The position numbers were made by a program, and so were the translations under genes. Below are positions 44,329-53,280 of a stretch of DNA of 64,000 bases, piece after piece. The notes below the pieces were generated by a model. The model searched no databases and was not told the DNA's origin. It was given only the letters and a program-made list of their open reading frames with translations. How positions within the stretch are numbered: the first letter of the stretch is position 1; every line of letters starts with the position of its first letter. The DNA is from Sphingobium faniae (GTDB lineage: Bacteria; Pseudomonadota; Alphaproteobacteria; Sphingomonadales; Sphingomonadaceae): assembly GCA_900100475.1 (NCBI GenBank), contig FMTU01000001.1, forward strand, positions 310,001 through 374,000, written 5' to 3'.

Positions 44329-44661
44329 TCATGCGCCTACCGACGAGACTTCCTTGCCGAACGGTCCGAACAGCGTCGCCTCGAACGTCGCCATAGTATC
44401 CGTCGACTCCATCTCTCCTGACTCCCAACGCCGGAAGATTTCGGCGATGACACTGGCCGGCTCGTCATGCTCGACTTCGTAGATGGCGAGATAGGATTGG
44501 CTATGCGCCTTGCCCGGAATGGGAATGACCGGCGCCCGTCGGGCCGAAACGACACCCGGCACCGAGGTTACATCGCGCAGATGCGCTTCGTCATACCAAC
44601 GGTTGAATTCCGCGTCCTTGCCCTCGACCGCATTGGTGAGCACGATAAAACTGGCACGCAT
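44329..44661 (-). CDS. Small dimeric alpha/beta-barrel protein (DUF4286-like)
   Basis: The 110-residue protein has F-N-R-W-Y-D-E-A-H-L-R-D-V-T-S-V-P-G-V and a strand pair Y-L-A-I-Y-E-V. The same motif occurs at the start of the protein at 22069-22848, so they are related. It lies between the acyl-CoA ligase (11 bases) and the acyl-CoA dehydrogenase genes. No catalytic residues are known to me. Confidence 0.7.
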   Translation of the reverse strand: MRASFIVLTNAVEGKDAEFNRWYDEAHLRDVTSVPGVVSARRAPVIPIPGKAHSQSYLAIYEVEHDEPASVIAEIFRRWESGEMESTDTMATFEATLFGPFGKEVSSVGA

Positions 44662-44672
44662 AATATTTTCTC

Positions 44673-46325
44673 CTATGCCACAGCCGCTTGCGCGATCGTT
44701 CGGGCCTGTTCGCGCAGCACATCCTTGCGTACTTTGCCGGCCGCCGTACGCGGCAGTTCTTCAATCAGCACGACATGTTCGGGCGTCTTCTGCCGGGCCA
44801 GGCCTGCGGCAGCGACGGCCTTGTCGAGATCGACGATCGTCGGCACGGCATCTCCAGCCGGCACGACAAAGGCACAGATGGCTTCCCCGGTGATCTTGCT
44901 CGGCATCGACACGACGGCGATGTCCGCGATCATGGGATGATCGCTCAGCGCATCCTCGATTTCCTTGGCGCTGATATTTTCACCGGACCGGATGATGAGA
45001 TCCTTCTTGCGTCCCGTTACGACGACATGATCCTCGTAAACGAGCTGGACGATGTCACCCATCCGAAAATAGCCGTCATCGTCATAGGCGGCTTCATTGT
45101 CCTCTGTACGCGCGTAACCGGCTGCCATGCTCGGTTCCCATGCCAGGATTTCACCTTCCTCACCGCTCGCCACCGGCTCGCCTGTCGCGATATCGACGAT
45201 CTTCGCCTTGCAATGATAGAGCTTGCCGTCTGTCTCCGCCCCATATTTCATGTCATCGCGCGATGCTGGCCCGCGCGTCATCGTCATGACCTCCGACGCG
45301 CCGAAATTGCGAAAAGCAATGCAGTTCTCAAAAATGCGGGTCGCTTCGTACATCAATGATGCCGGCACGGCGGCGCCGCCACACAGATATTGGCGCAGGA
45401 ACGGCAAGCTGCTTCCCCGCGCCTTGGCGATGGCAACCATCTCTTGCAGGAAAGGCGTCGCGCCCAACATGAAGGCGCAGCGATATTGCTCGATCAGGTC
45501 GAACGCGCGTTCGGCCTTCCAGACATCGACGGTGACTGCCGGTATATCCTTGAGCCAGGGGTGGTTGAGCACCCACAGATAGCCGCTGACATGGGTAATC
45601 GGCGAAGGGCTGAATGTCATGTCGGAGGCGGTCAGCCCAAGCGCTGGCACCATCTTCATGCCATCTGCATGAACCGTATTGTGGGTATGCAGCACGCCCT
45701 TCGGACGCCCCGTCGTACCCGATGTGTACAGCAGAAGCTTGAGGGCGTTTGGGTCGATATCACGCGGACCTGAGACGGGAGAAGCCGCCCCCAGAATCTC
45801 GTCAAAGCGCATATGTCCGGCGTCGGGCGCGCCGCGGACCACGACCACCTCGGGGGCATGGTCCAACTCACCGCGAATGCGATCCAGCATCGCGGGATAG
45901 TCGAACTTGCGGAACAGTTCGGGCACGAATATCACCCTGGTGCCCGATGCGTTCAGCATATAGGTCACTTCCGCGTCACGGTTGATCGGCACGATGGGAT
46001 TGACCACTACGCCGATCATCGCGGCAGCGAGATTGATGACATTCGCTTCCCACCAGTTGGGCAACTGGAAGGATACGACATCGCCGGCCTTAAGGCCGAT
46101 GGCATCGAAATATCCTGCGAGACTCAAGGCGCCCCGGTAAAGCTCGCCGCAACTGATTTCTCGGCCTTCGTCGACGATCTGCACGCGATCAGGATTGGCT
46201 TCAAAACGATCGCGCGCATAGTGCGCAACCGTTCGATTTGGCCAGTCACCAAGTTCGTCGGCCCAAGCCGCGAGCTTGGCGTCCCAGCGCAACATGAAGC
46301 CGCTGACATCGCGACGCATCTGCAT
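44673..46325 (-). CDS. AMP-forming acyl-CoA synthetase
   Basis: The 550-residue ligase has the AMP-binding motif L-L-Y-T-S-G-T-T-G-R-P-K-G, the Y-F-R-M-G-D motif, G-R-K-K-D-L-I-I-R-S-G-E-N-I and the C-terminal lysine of R-T-A-A-G-K. It activates a carboxylic acid as acyl-AMP and then acyl-CoA. The cyclohexanecarboxylate/4-coumarate-type length fits. It heads the acyl-CoA part of the operon that goes on with the DUF4286-like gene and two acyl-CoA dehydrogenases. Confidence 0.93.
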   Translation of the reverse strand: MQMRRDVSGFMLRWDAKLAAWADELGDWPNRTVAHYARDRFEANPDRVQIVDEGREISCGELYRGALSLAGYFDAIGLKAGDVVSFQLPNWWEANVINLAAAMIGVVVNPIVPINRDAEVTYMLNASGTRVIFVPELFRKFDYPAMLDRIRGELDHAPEVVVVRGAPDAGHMRFDEILGAASPVSGPRDIDPNALKLLLYTSGTTGRPKGVLHTHNTVHADGMKMVPALGLTASDMTFSPSPITHVSGYLWVLNHPWLKDIPAVTVDVWKAERAFDLIEQYRCAFMLGATPFLQEMVAIAKARGSSLPFLRQYLCGGAAVPASLMYEATRIFENCIAFRNFGASEVMTMTRGPASRDDMKYGAETDGKLYHCKAKIVDIATGEPVASGEEGEILAWEPSMAAGYARTEDNEAAYDDDGYFRMGDIVQLVYEDHVVVTGRKKDLIIRSGENISAKEIEDALSDHPMIADIAVVSMPSKITGEAICAFVVPAGDAVPTIVDLDKAVAAAGLARQKTPEHVVLIEELPRTAAGKVRKDVLREQARTIAQAAVA

Positions 46326-46358
46326 ATACGGCCCCCCTTCTCCTTTCGCCTCTCTACC

Positions 46359-46592
46359 TTATCGAATTTCGCCCAATATCGTGCCGACAGGATAGGTCTC
46401 GCCGGTGCTGTCTATGATGATGTGCAGCGTACCGGTTGCCGGCGCTTCCACCTCCTGCGCCGATTTGTCGCTCTCCAACGTGTAGAGCGGCTGGCCTTCA
46501 GTGACGGATGCGCCATCGGCAACCAGCCATTCCGAGAGCACGCCCTCTTCCATGGAAAAACCAAGCTTGGGCAACAGAATTTCAACGGCCAT
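46359..46592 (-). CDS. Stand-alone lipoyl-domain protein
   Basis: The 77-residue protein is a single biotinyl/lipoyl domain. It starts with L-P-K-L-G-F-S-M-E-E-G and has E-S-D-K43-S in the hairpin, where the lysine would receive lipoate. It contains no subunit-binding domain and no acyltransferase domain, unlike normal E2 chains. It follows E1 beta by six bases. As the carrier arm of the E1 pair upstream it would need an acyltransferase and E3 from elsewhere. Confidence 0.9.
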   Translation of the reverse strand: MAVEILLPKLGFSMEEGVLSEWLVADGASVTEGQPLYTLESDKSAQEVEAPATGTLHIIIDSTGETYPVGTILGEIR

Positions 46593-46598
46593 GTCGTT

Positions 46599-47603
46599 TT
46601 ATCCCAGTGTTTTGCGGACGGCGTCGAGCAGTTGTGCCTGTCCGTAGATGAAATCGGTTTCCAGCGGCTTGGAGAAGGGCACCGGCTGGAAGTTGGAACC
46701 TACCCGCTGCACCGAAGCCTTGAGGTCGCTGAACAGCTCTTCGTGAATTTGCGAGGAAATTTCCGCGCCAACACCAAAGGGCTTGACCGCTTCGTGCGCG
46801 ACCACCGCGCGCCGTGTCTTGGCAACGGAATTCAATATGGTCGGCATATCGAGCGGCGCTACGGTGCGAAGGTCGATGACCTCCGCCGAAACACCTTCCT
46901 TGGCGAGCGTTTCTGCCGCCATCAGGCAATCATTCACTGCTCGGCCATAGGCAACGAGCGTCACGTCGGTTCCTTCGCGCGCGATCCTGGCCTTGCCCAA
47001 CGGTATGCGCGCGCCCGGTTCCGGAGCATCGCCATTCACATAATAGAGCGGGATCGTCTCGATGAACACGACCGGATCATCGTCGAAGATCGACGAGTAG
47101 ATGAGGCCAGCCGCCTCGGCCGGGCCAGAAGGCATGACGACCTTCATGCCCGCCGTGTGCGCGAACCACGCTTCCAGCATGTCGCTGTGCTGGCCGCCAT
47201 TGCCGAAACCGCTGCCAGTCGCGGTGCGGATCACCAGCGGCACGTTGGTCTGCCCGCCGGACATGAAACGCAATTTGGCGGCATGGTTCGTCACCATATC
47301 CATCGCCACGGTGATGAAGTTCATCAGCATGATCTCGGCCACCGGGCGATAGCCCGCGATAGCCGCGCCGACAGCCGCGCCGACAATCGCCTGCTCGGCG
47401 ATCGGGGTCGAGCGCACGCGGGATTCACCGAAGCGCGAAGATAAGCCACGCGTCACGCCAAAAACACCACCGCCTTGCTTGTCGGCAACGTCCTCGCCCA
47501 GCAGGAAGACCTTTTCGTCGGCCTCCATCGCTTCTGCAAGGCCCATGTTTATGCCTTGCAACATGTTGATTTTCTTAGCCTTCACAGGCGATTCCGCATT
47601 CAT
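46599..47603 (-). CDS. 2-oxoacid dehydrogenase E1 component, beta subunit
   Basis: The 334-residue protein shows the E1-beta pattern: G-E-D-V-A near residue 37, G-A-A-V-G-A-A-I-A-G-Y-R-P-V-A-E, and V-V-A-H-E-A-V near residue 265. It overlaps E1 alpha by four bases (ATGA). It belongs to the pyruvate/acetoin/branched-chain class; the exact substrate is not clear. Together with the alpha subunit it would bind thiamine diphosphate and decarboxylate a 2-oxoacid or cleave a diketone. Confidence 0.92.
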   Translation of the reverse strand: MNAESPVKAKKINMLQGINMGLAEAMEADEKVFLLGEDVADKQGGGVFGVTRGLSSRFGESRVRSTPIAEQAIVGAAVGAAIAGYRPVAEIMLMNFITVAMDMVTNHAAKLRFMSGGQTNVPLVIRTATGSGFGNGGQHSDMLEAWFAHTAGMKVVMPSGPAEAAGLIYSSIFDDDPVVFIETIPLYYVNGDAPEPGARIPLGKARIAREGTDVTLVAYGRAVNDCLMAAETLAKEGVSAEVIDLRTVAPLDMPTILNSVAKTRRAVVAHEAVKPFGVGAEISSQIHEELFSDLKASVQRVGSNFQPVPFSKPLETDFIYGQAQLLDAVRKTLG

Positions 47604-48586
47604 GCCATTTCCTCCGCGAGGATGTCACGCTTGTTTTCGACAAGGTCGGGATATGCGCTGTCGAGCGCGAATTGCACCGCTTCGTCGATCTCCGTAGCAA
47701 TGTCCGCATCCAGTTTGTCGAGATCGGCAGCCGGGACCTGCCAGTCGTCGATCAGCTTTTGCCGGAACAAAGGCACCGGATCCTTCTCAAGAGCAGCCGC
47801 CATCTCTTCCTTCGGAATATAGTGGCTGTCATCGCCCAGCAAATGGCCCATGAAGCGGAAAGTCTTGCACTCCAGGAGCGTCGGCCCCTCGCCGGCGCGG
47901 GCGCGAGCGACGGCTTCCTGCGCCGCCTTCCACATGGCGACCGGATCGTTGCCGTCCACGGTGACACCCGGCATGTTGTAGGACGCCGCGCGATCGGCGA
48001 TATTTTCAACCGCCGTCCCTTCGCTATAGTGGGTGTGTTCAGCGTAGCCATTATTCTGGCACACAAAAACCACCGGCAGCTTCCAGATGGAGGCGAGGTT
48101 CAGGGATTCGTGAAACGCGCCGATATTGCTCGCGCCGTCACCGAAATTGGTGATAGTCACGCGGCCGTCACCCGACATTTGCGACGCAAGAGCGAGTCCG
48201 GTTGCAATCGGCATACCCGATCCGACGACGCCGGTAGTAACCATGACGCCCGTTTCCGGATGCGTGATATGCATGGGGCCACCCTTGCCCTTGCAAGTGC
48301 CCGTGACCTTGCCGGCATATTCCGCCCAAAGCGATTTCAGCGGAACGCCCTTGGCGATCTGATCGTGAATGCCGCGATAGATGGTCACCAGATAGTCATC
48401 ATCGTTCAAATGCTCGGCGATGGCGGACGGGATCACCTCCTGCCCACGCGGCGAGTAATAGATAATCGCCAGCTTCCCCGCACGGATCGTCGCTCGCATC
48501 CGTTCATCGTTCTGCTTGATCGACGACATGCGGCGGTAAATACGCATCAAGGTTGCAACATCCGGTGCATTGGAACCGGTCACCAT
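47600..48586 (-). CDS. 2-oxoacid dehydrogenase E1 component, alpha subunit
   Basis: The 328-residue protein has the thiamine-diphosphate motif F-G-D-G-A-S-N-I-G ending in C-Q-N-N-G-Y (G-D-G...N-N), and F-R-M-G-H near residue 250. GAGGAGGG precedes the ATG. It heads the operon of E1 beta, lipoyl domain, acyl-CoA ligase, small barrel protein and acyl-CoA dehydrogenases. The AT-rich stretch just upstream (48641-48661) probably holds the promoter. Confidence 0.92.
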   Translation of the reverse strand: MVTGSNAPDVATLMRIYRRMSSIKQNDERMRATIRAGKLAIIYYSPRGQEVIPSAIAEHLNDDDYLVTIYRGIHDQIAKGVPLKSLWAEYAGKVTGTCKGKGGPMHITHPETGVMVTTGVVGSGMPIATGLALASQMSGDGRVTITNFGDGASNIGAFHESLNLASIWKLPVVFVCQNNGYAEHTHYSEGTAVENIADRAASYNMPGVTVDGNDPVAMWKAAQEAVARARAGEGPTLLECKTFRFMGHLLGDDSHYIPKEEMAAALEKDPVPLFRQKLIDDWQVPAADLDKLDADIATEIDEAVQFALDSAYPDLVENKRDILAEEMA

Positions 48587-48927
48587 GGCCTCAAGCCCTC
48601 CTCAACTGTGCCATCACCATGGATGGCCTGTGCAACGAATCTCTAGAATTTATATTAGAAAATTGCAATCGCGTTATCGTACTTCGTTTGGGCTGGTGGC
48701 GCCGCAGAATGCTTCTATAAGCGGCTTTACAGTCGCTTAGCGCCCAGATCCGTGGTCGAGCATCATGCTTTCGACGTCGCCGACCGCAAGCCCATCCGCA
48801 CGATTTGGCAGTGAAACGCTGGCGGCGGCGACATTCAACGCTTCAGAAACATTGCCCTGCTTCTATCCGCCCATTGCGATAACGCCGCTTGCCAGGCGAC
48901 AACGACATCATTGGGCATCTGGCACAA
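48587..48927. other. Intergenic region before the E1 operon
   Basis: The right part holds a decayed - strand reading frame (next entry); 48641-48661 is AT-rich with TATATTAGAAA and fits a promoter for the E1 alpha gene. I see no other gene. Confidence 0.5.
48737..48897 (-). pseudogene. Possible remnant of a gene C-terminus
   Basis: On the - strand a frame reads L-A-S-G-V-I-A-M-G-G, a stop, then S-E-A-L-N-V-A-A-A-S-V-S-L-P and ends D-H-G-S-G-R-stop. The helix A-L-N-V-A-A-A-S-V-S-L-P-N-R-A-D resembles the C-terminal helix of PfkB-family sugar kinases, but this is weak. It may be a chance frame. Confidence 0.25.
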
Positions 48928-49716
48928 TCAGGCAAAGCGCGTGGCGGTGCGGTCGATAGTCGCGTCGCCGCGACCATAGAACGCCTTGATAGCGCCGATC
49001 TGCGGCAAAGCCGACAATATCGATACAGCCTGATATGACAGCGGCGCTTCCCGGCGGTCTCGCATATGAAATCGAACCGATCCCGTGCCTGCCCACGCGG
49101 ACTTGTAGGACCAGCGCATGACGTTCACCATCGGGCAGTCGATATGGGCCGTTCCGCCCGGACCCGCGATATATTTCCACCCAAAAGTGGAAACTTCCCC
49201 TGCACGGTCATTCATCTTTGCTAAGCGATCGCCAGGAACAGGCGACAGCCCTGCAGCCGCCCCCTCCAGCAGCAAGGCGTCATACTCATGGCAGGTAAAA
49301 TGCGCCCGCTCGCCATCAAATTCCAGTTCGGGTATCGTTCCGAACAGTTTGGGCAGCCCCATATATTCCCGGCCCGCGAGCAATGCTCCGATCTGGTCCA
49401 CCCACAAGATCAGCGAGTATCCTGCGGCAATCTTCGCATCGCCCTCACCATGTTCGGCGCCAACCGTGACCACGATCTCGTTATAACCCCGGCCTCCCAG
49501 ATAATCGACGTCGCGATAATATACGTAGGCGACGGATATCATTGGACGCTCGGGCACAGAAAAATGCCTCGGGACGAGTGGGCGCACGGCCTCGGCCAGC
49601 GTTTCGAATGTCAACACCAAAGCGCCCGCATCCGTCACGAAAGTGCGGTCGGGAATAGGCGACGGACCGAAAGTTGCGGGCATGTCGTACCGCAGTCCTG
49701 GCGTGAGCGTCATCAT
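48928..49716 (-). CDS. Acetoacetate decarboxylase family protein
   Basis: The 262-residue protein has the ADC-fold pattern: L-P-K (within G-R-E-Y-M-G-L-P-K-L) holding the lysine that forms a Schiff base in true ADCs, and Y-D-A-L-L-L-E. AAGGA precedes the ATG pair used. Relatives outside clostridia often act as aldolase-dehydratases or hydratases rather than decarboxylases. It lies 29 bases after a SnoaL-like gene in the MarR/Rieske region. A beta-keto acid decarboxylation is the simplest guess. Confidence 0.85.
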   Translation of the reverse strand: MMTLTPGLRYDMPATFGPSPIPDRTFVTDAGALVLTFETLAEAVRPLVPRHFSVPERPMISVAYVYYRDVDYLGGRGYNEIVVTVGAEHGEGDAKIAAGYSLILWVDQIGALLAGREYMGLPKLFGTIPELEFDGERAHFTCHEYDALLLEGAAAGLSPVPGDRLAKMNDRAGEVSTFGWKYIAGPGGTAHIDCPMVNVMRWSYKSAWAGTGSVRFHMRDRREAPLSYQAVSILSALPQIGAIKAFYGRGDATIDRTATRFA

Positions 49717-49745
49717 GTTTTCATTCCTTGGTCGATAACCGAAAA

Positions 49746-50150
49746 TCAGCCGGCCATGCCGGGCAACCGCATCGGGTTGTGATACTCGCTCCACCGCTTG
49801 ATCAGGCCTTTTGAGATTTCGAATATCATCACATAGCTGTTACGATAGGGCGCGCCGTCCTGAAGCATTGCGACGCTGTCCGCCTCGACAATCACCTCGC
49901 CGCCGGCGGTTGCCATGACCTTGCGCGGCGTAATGGCAAAGCTCGCGAAGAATTGCGGCACGACTTGAAGCCCCGAGACGATTGCCTCGCGCCCTTCCAG
50001 CCTTTGCGTAAAGCCGTCGGGCGCATAAGGAAAATCCATCACAGCCGTCTCGCAAAGCAGGTCGGAAAGACCTGCGGGATCGCGCGCGGACAGGATTTCC
50101 AGAGCCCGCAGAGCCAGTTCGACAGCCGGACTAGACAGCGTATTTGCCAT
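49746..50150 (-). CDS. SnoaL-like/NTF2-fold protein
   Basis: The 134-residue protein has the NTF2 layout A-L-E-I-L-S-A-R-D-P-A-G-L-S-D-L-L, D-F-P-Y-A-P-D-G and a late W-S-E-Y-H-N-P strand. An in-frame ATG six codons earlier is possible; GAAGAAGG fits the one used. It is of the short SnoaL type, unlike the three longer ones in the window. It lies just upstream of the ADC-family gene. Confidence 0.82.
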   Translation of the reverse strand: MANTLSSPAVELALRALEILSARDPAGLSDLLCETAVMDFPYAPDGFTQRLEGREAIVSGLQVVPQFFASFAITPRKVMATAGGEVIVEADSVAMLQDGAPYRNSYVMIFEISKGLIKRWSEYHNPMRLPGMAG

Positions 50151-50265
50151 AAACGGAGCCTTCTTCACCCATTTGCAGTCTCATGCGCCTAGCTTGGCAT
50201 CAGCGGATCAAAAAATCTATTATATTTTATAATTTTTCCGATTGCTGCTCAGATGAAAGAAATTT

Positions 50266-50952
50266 TCACCATGGATGAGGCTCGCCATCCCATTTCAGAA
50301 ACTCGCCAGAACGGTCCATCGACCAATTCGCGCTCACCTTGCGGATGCCTTCCGCACTCTCTTCGGGACTGATGTCGGCATCCGGGCCACTCATGTCCGT
50401 GCGAACATAACCGGGATGAAGCAAGCCCACGACGATATCGCGCGGCTTGAGGTCGATCGCAACCGAGCGCATCATCCGGTTGAGCGCCGCTTTAGTCGCA
50501 ACATAGGGATAAAGGCCGCCATATGGCCAGGTCGATGCGGCGAGTTGGCTGGTGATATTGATGACTTTCGAACCCGCACGCATCATCGGCAAAGCAGCCT
50601 GCAAGACACGTAGCGGCCCCAGGGTCATGATATTGAAGACATCCTGCCAGGCGGCCCAGTCCGATGCCCCGACCTCAAGCTCCGGCTCCACGGAACCCAG
50701 CACGCCCGCAACATTGAACAGGATGTCGATATCCTCGATCGCTTCGAAAGCTGCCCGCACCGAAGCGTCGTCGCCCACGTCCATCTTATGGACGCTCACG
50801 CGCCCCTTGCTCTCTTGGGCGAGATTGCGCAATGCGTCCCCGCGCTCGGGATCGCGGCACATTGCATATACCCGATCGCCGGCCGCAGCATATTGCCGGA
50901 CCAGTTCGAACCCTATGCCGCGCGATGCGCCGGTAATGATGATATTGGCCAT
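50266..50952 (-). CDS. Short-chain dehydrogenase/reductase (SDR)
   Basis: The 228-residue SDR has I-T-G-A-S-R-G-I-G, C-R-D (favouring NADP+), the N-V-A-G motif, the catalytic S of I-T-S-Q-L and Y-V-A-T-K. The short length and R-G-I-G-F-E-L-V-R-Q-Y start resemble the sniffer/CsgA-type SDRs. It follows the SDR at 51004 by 51 bases on the same strand and is upstream of the SnoaL-like gene. Confidence 0.9.
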   Translation of the reverse strand: MANIIITGASRGIGFELVRQYAAAGDRVYAMCRDPERGDALRNLAQESKGRVSVHKMDVGDDASVRAAFEAIEDIDILFNVAGVLGSVEPELEVGASDWAAWQDVFNIMTLGPLRVLQAALPMMRAGSKVINITSQLAASTWPYGGLYPYVATKAALNRMMRSVAIDLKPRDIVVGLLHPGYVRTDMSGPDADISPEESAEGIRKVSANWSMDRSGEFLKWDGEPHPW

Positions 50953-51003
50953 GATCCTCTCCGCGATTGCCGCCGTCCACGGCGGTTTTGAATGCCTGTT
51001 CGA

Positions 51004-51798
51004 TCAGGCGCCAAGGTGGTCGAGGTCCGACAGCGCATCGCCGATTTCGGCAAAGGTCGGATTGCGGCGCAGCGTCAGCCCCCCATTTACCTGAAGATTT
51101 TCCCCGGTCATGAAACATTCGTCGGATGCAAGCCAGACGACGGCCGCCGCTATGTCCTCGATCGTACCGATCCGGCCCAGCGGATATTCCCTCTCGAAAC
51201 TCGCCAGAAAGGCCGGATTATCGCAGGACGCGCCCGACATCGGCGTCTTGGTCAGACCCGGTGAAATCGAGTTCGCCCTTATGCCCTGATGGCCATATTC
51301 ATTGGCGATCGCGCGAATGACATGATCGATCCCGGCCTTTGTCCCCATATAGGCTGCATGGTGCTCAAGCATGATCGAAGCGGTGGCGGAGGAAATCTGT
51401 ATGATCGAACCGCCTTGCGGCATGGCCGGGATCAGCGCCTGAAAAAAGAAGATCGGCCCCTTGAACTGGATTCCGACCATTTTGTCGAGATCGTCTTCCG
51501 TCGTTTCGGTAAGCGCCTTCATCAGGCCCCAACCCGTCGCGTTGACGCCGATGTCAACCTTTCCGAACTTATGGACCGTGGCCTGCACCGCGGCGTCGAC
51601 CCCGGCCTTATCCGTGATATCGCACAGCAGATGCGCGCCGCCGATCTCTTCAGCCAGGGCGGCCAGCGGCGCATCGTGCCGGCCGGCCACGACCACGCGC
51701 GCGCCCTCCCCGGCCAAGCGCCGCGCGATGCCCTGCCCCATATTGTTGACGCCTGCCGCGCCCAGAACAAGCGCAACCTTCCCGCCGAGCCTGCTCAT
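51004..51798 (-). CDS. Short-chain dehydrogenase/reductase (SDR)
   Basis: The 264-residue SDR has V-L-G-A-A-G-V-N-N-M-G-Q-G-I as a variant cofactor loop (three residues longer than usual), V-A-G-R-H-D, the catalytic S in I-S-S-A-T and Y-M-G-T-K. The N-N-A-G motif is replaced by V-N-A-T-G. Its ATG overlaps the stop of the Rieske gene at 51795 (ATGA), so the two are coupled; it may act directly on the Rieske product. Confidence 0.9.
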   Translation of the reverse strand: MSRLGGKVALVLGAAGVNNMGQGIARRLAGEGARVVVAGRHDAPLAALAEEIGGAHLLCDITDKAGVDAAVQATVHKFGKVDIGVNATGWGLMKALTETTEDDLDKMVGIQFKGPIFFFQALIPAMPQGGSIIQISSATASIMLEHHAAYMGTKAGIDHVIRAIANEYGHQGIRANSISPGLTKTPMSGASCDNPAFLASFEREYPLGRIGTIEDIAAAVVWLASDECFMTGENLQVNGGLTLRRNPTFAEIGDALSDLDHLGA

Positions 51799-53237
51799 GA
51801 TCGGACCTTCTTCCCTTCAAGATAAAGCTCCAGCTCCGCGTGGAACTGTTGCACGCGGGCCTCCTGCTGGCTGTAGCGCATAACCCCTTTAAGACCGCGT
51901 GAGCGCATGCCTTTCTGCATGTTGATGGCGTTGAAAATGTCCTGGTCCAACACCTCCCCCAGTTCAGATTCCTCGAACGTGCAATGGATGCGAGGCGGCC
52001 GGGTCCGCCCGCTGACGTCAACCTCGGGACCGACCCCCATATAGGATGGAGGACGAACATTGTCCGCCATCTTCCGGCTCAGCACCATGATGTCATAGTG
52101 GCACCGTTCGGGATCGTCGGCATGCGGCCGGATGCGGATGAAGAGCACACCTTCGGGATGCGCGTTCAGCGTCACATTGGGGAACAGTCCAGGATTCCAG
52201 TCGTCGGTCAGTTGATTGTCCGTGAACGTGGAATAGTCCATGCCAAACACATTGTCGGGTTTGCGTTTTGCCGCCTGGATCGCGCGGCGGACCGCCGTCG
52301 CGTTCATCGCATAATCCTCGACCAGCAAGCCTGTTTCCCGGGTGAACAACGCCAGAAGCTCGGTCAGCTTGTCGCGATCGGGCCAGCGCTGGCTGACCGC
52401 CATGTTCGGAAACAGCGAACGGTTGTGGCCATTGGGATAGAAATCGTGCTGGATGAACAGATCTTCGATGAACGGCAGAATCTGCGGATGCGCGGCATGG
52501 GCGTGATAGCCCTCGTTGAAGATGTCGAAAATCACCTTCCAGTTGCAAGGCACCTCCATCGTCACATCCTTGATGACGAACATCTCCTCCATTCGGTAGG
52601 ACGCCAGCGCCGTCAACAGTTCGCCATAATGCTCCTCGAACGGCACAGGTTCATCGGCCATGCTCAGGAACACGAAACCGCCCCATTCCTTCACATGCGC
52701 CTGCGTAAGGTCGAGGTCGTCGCACAGCGCTGCGGCCTTGAAGGTCTCGCGGTCGGTCACGCGGGCGATCTTGCCCTTGATGTCCCAGCGCCAGCTGTGG
52801 ACGATACAGGAGAACGACCTGGCGTCATGCCCGAACTCATCGACCACGATGCGGTTGCCGCGATGCTTGCAGACATTGTAGAGGGCCTTCACCTCACCCG
52901 GCGCGGAACGCACGATGATGAAGGACTCCTTGCCGATGTCATAGCGGAACCAATCGCCGACATTGGGGATATCGCTGCCCCGCCCGGCGATCTGCCAGGC
53001 CTGTGTCCACATGCTGTCCCATTCCCGCTCCATCCATTCGCGCTTGACGTAGCGATCGGTCGAATAGGTTAGAAACCGGTCGATGTCGGGATAGAGATCC
53101 AACAGGCTGACATTGCGCTTCACCTCATAGTCGGCGCTGATCTCTCCGGGTTCGAGCGCGAAACTCTCCGGGTCCACCTTGTCGGTAATGGGACGATCCT
53201 TGAATCGGATGTCGGCATAGCGGTTATGGATGTCCAT
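51795..53237 (-). CDS. Rieske non-heme iron oxygenase, alpha subunit
   Basis: The 480-residue protein has cluster ligands C123-K-H125 and C144-I-V-H147 and the iron site N-E-G-Y-H245-A-H-A-A-H250 after N-W-K. AAGGAGAGG precedes the ATG used. No beta subunit is present. It is coupled to the SDR at 51004 and preceded by the SnoaL-type gene at 53281. The proteins around it suggest an oxygenase-dehydrogenase pair on a ring or side chain. Confidence 0.93.
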   Translation of the reverse strand: MDIHNRYADIRFKDRPITDKVDPESFALEPGEISADYEVKRNVSLLDLYPDIDRFLTYSTDRYVKREWMEREWDSMWTQAWQIAGRGSDIPNVGDWFRYDIGKESFIIVRSAPGEVKALYNVCKHRGNRIVVDEFGHDARSFSCIVHSWRWDIKGKIARVTDRETFKAAALCDDLDLTQAHVKEWGGFVFLSMADEPVPFEEHYGELLTALASYRMEEMFVIKDVTMEVPCNWKVIFDIFNEGYHAHAAHPQILPFIEDLFIQHDFYPNGHNRSLFPNMAVSQRWPDRDKLTELLALFTRETGLLVEDYAMNATAVRRAIQAAKRKPDNVFGMDYSTFTDNQLTDDWNPGLFPNVTLNAHPEGVLFIRIRPHADDPERCHYDIMVLSRKMADNVRPPSYMGVGPEVDVSGRTRPPRIHCTFEESELGEVLDQDIFNAINMQKGMRSRGLKGVMRYSQQEARVQQFHAELELYLEGKKVRS

Positions 53238-53280
53238 CCTGTCCTCTCCTTTGTATCTCACGCTTTCCGGCCTCCCCCGC

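Noticed and set aside
45813..47444. Open frame of 543 codons on the + strand
   Set aside because: It is the shadow of the acyl-CoA ligase, lipoyl protein and E1 beta genes.
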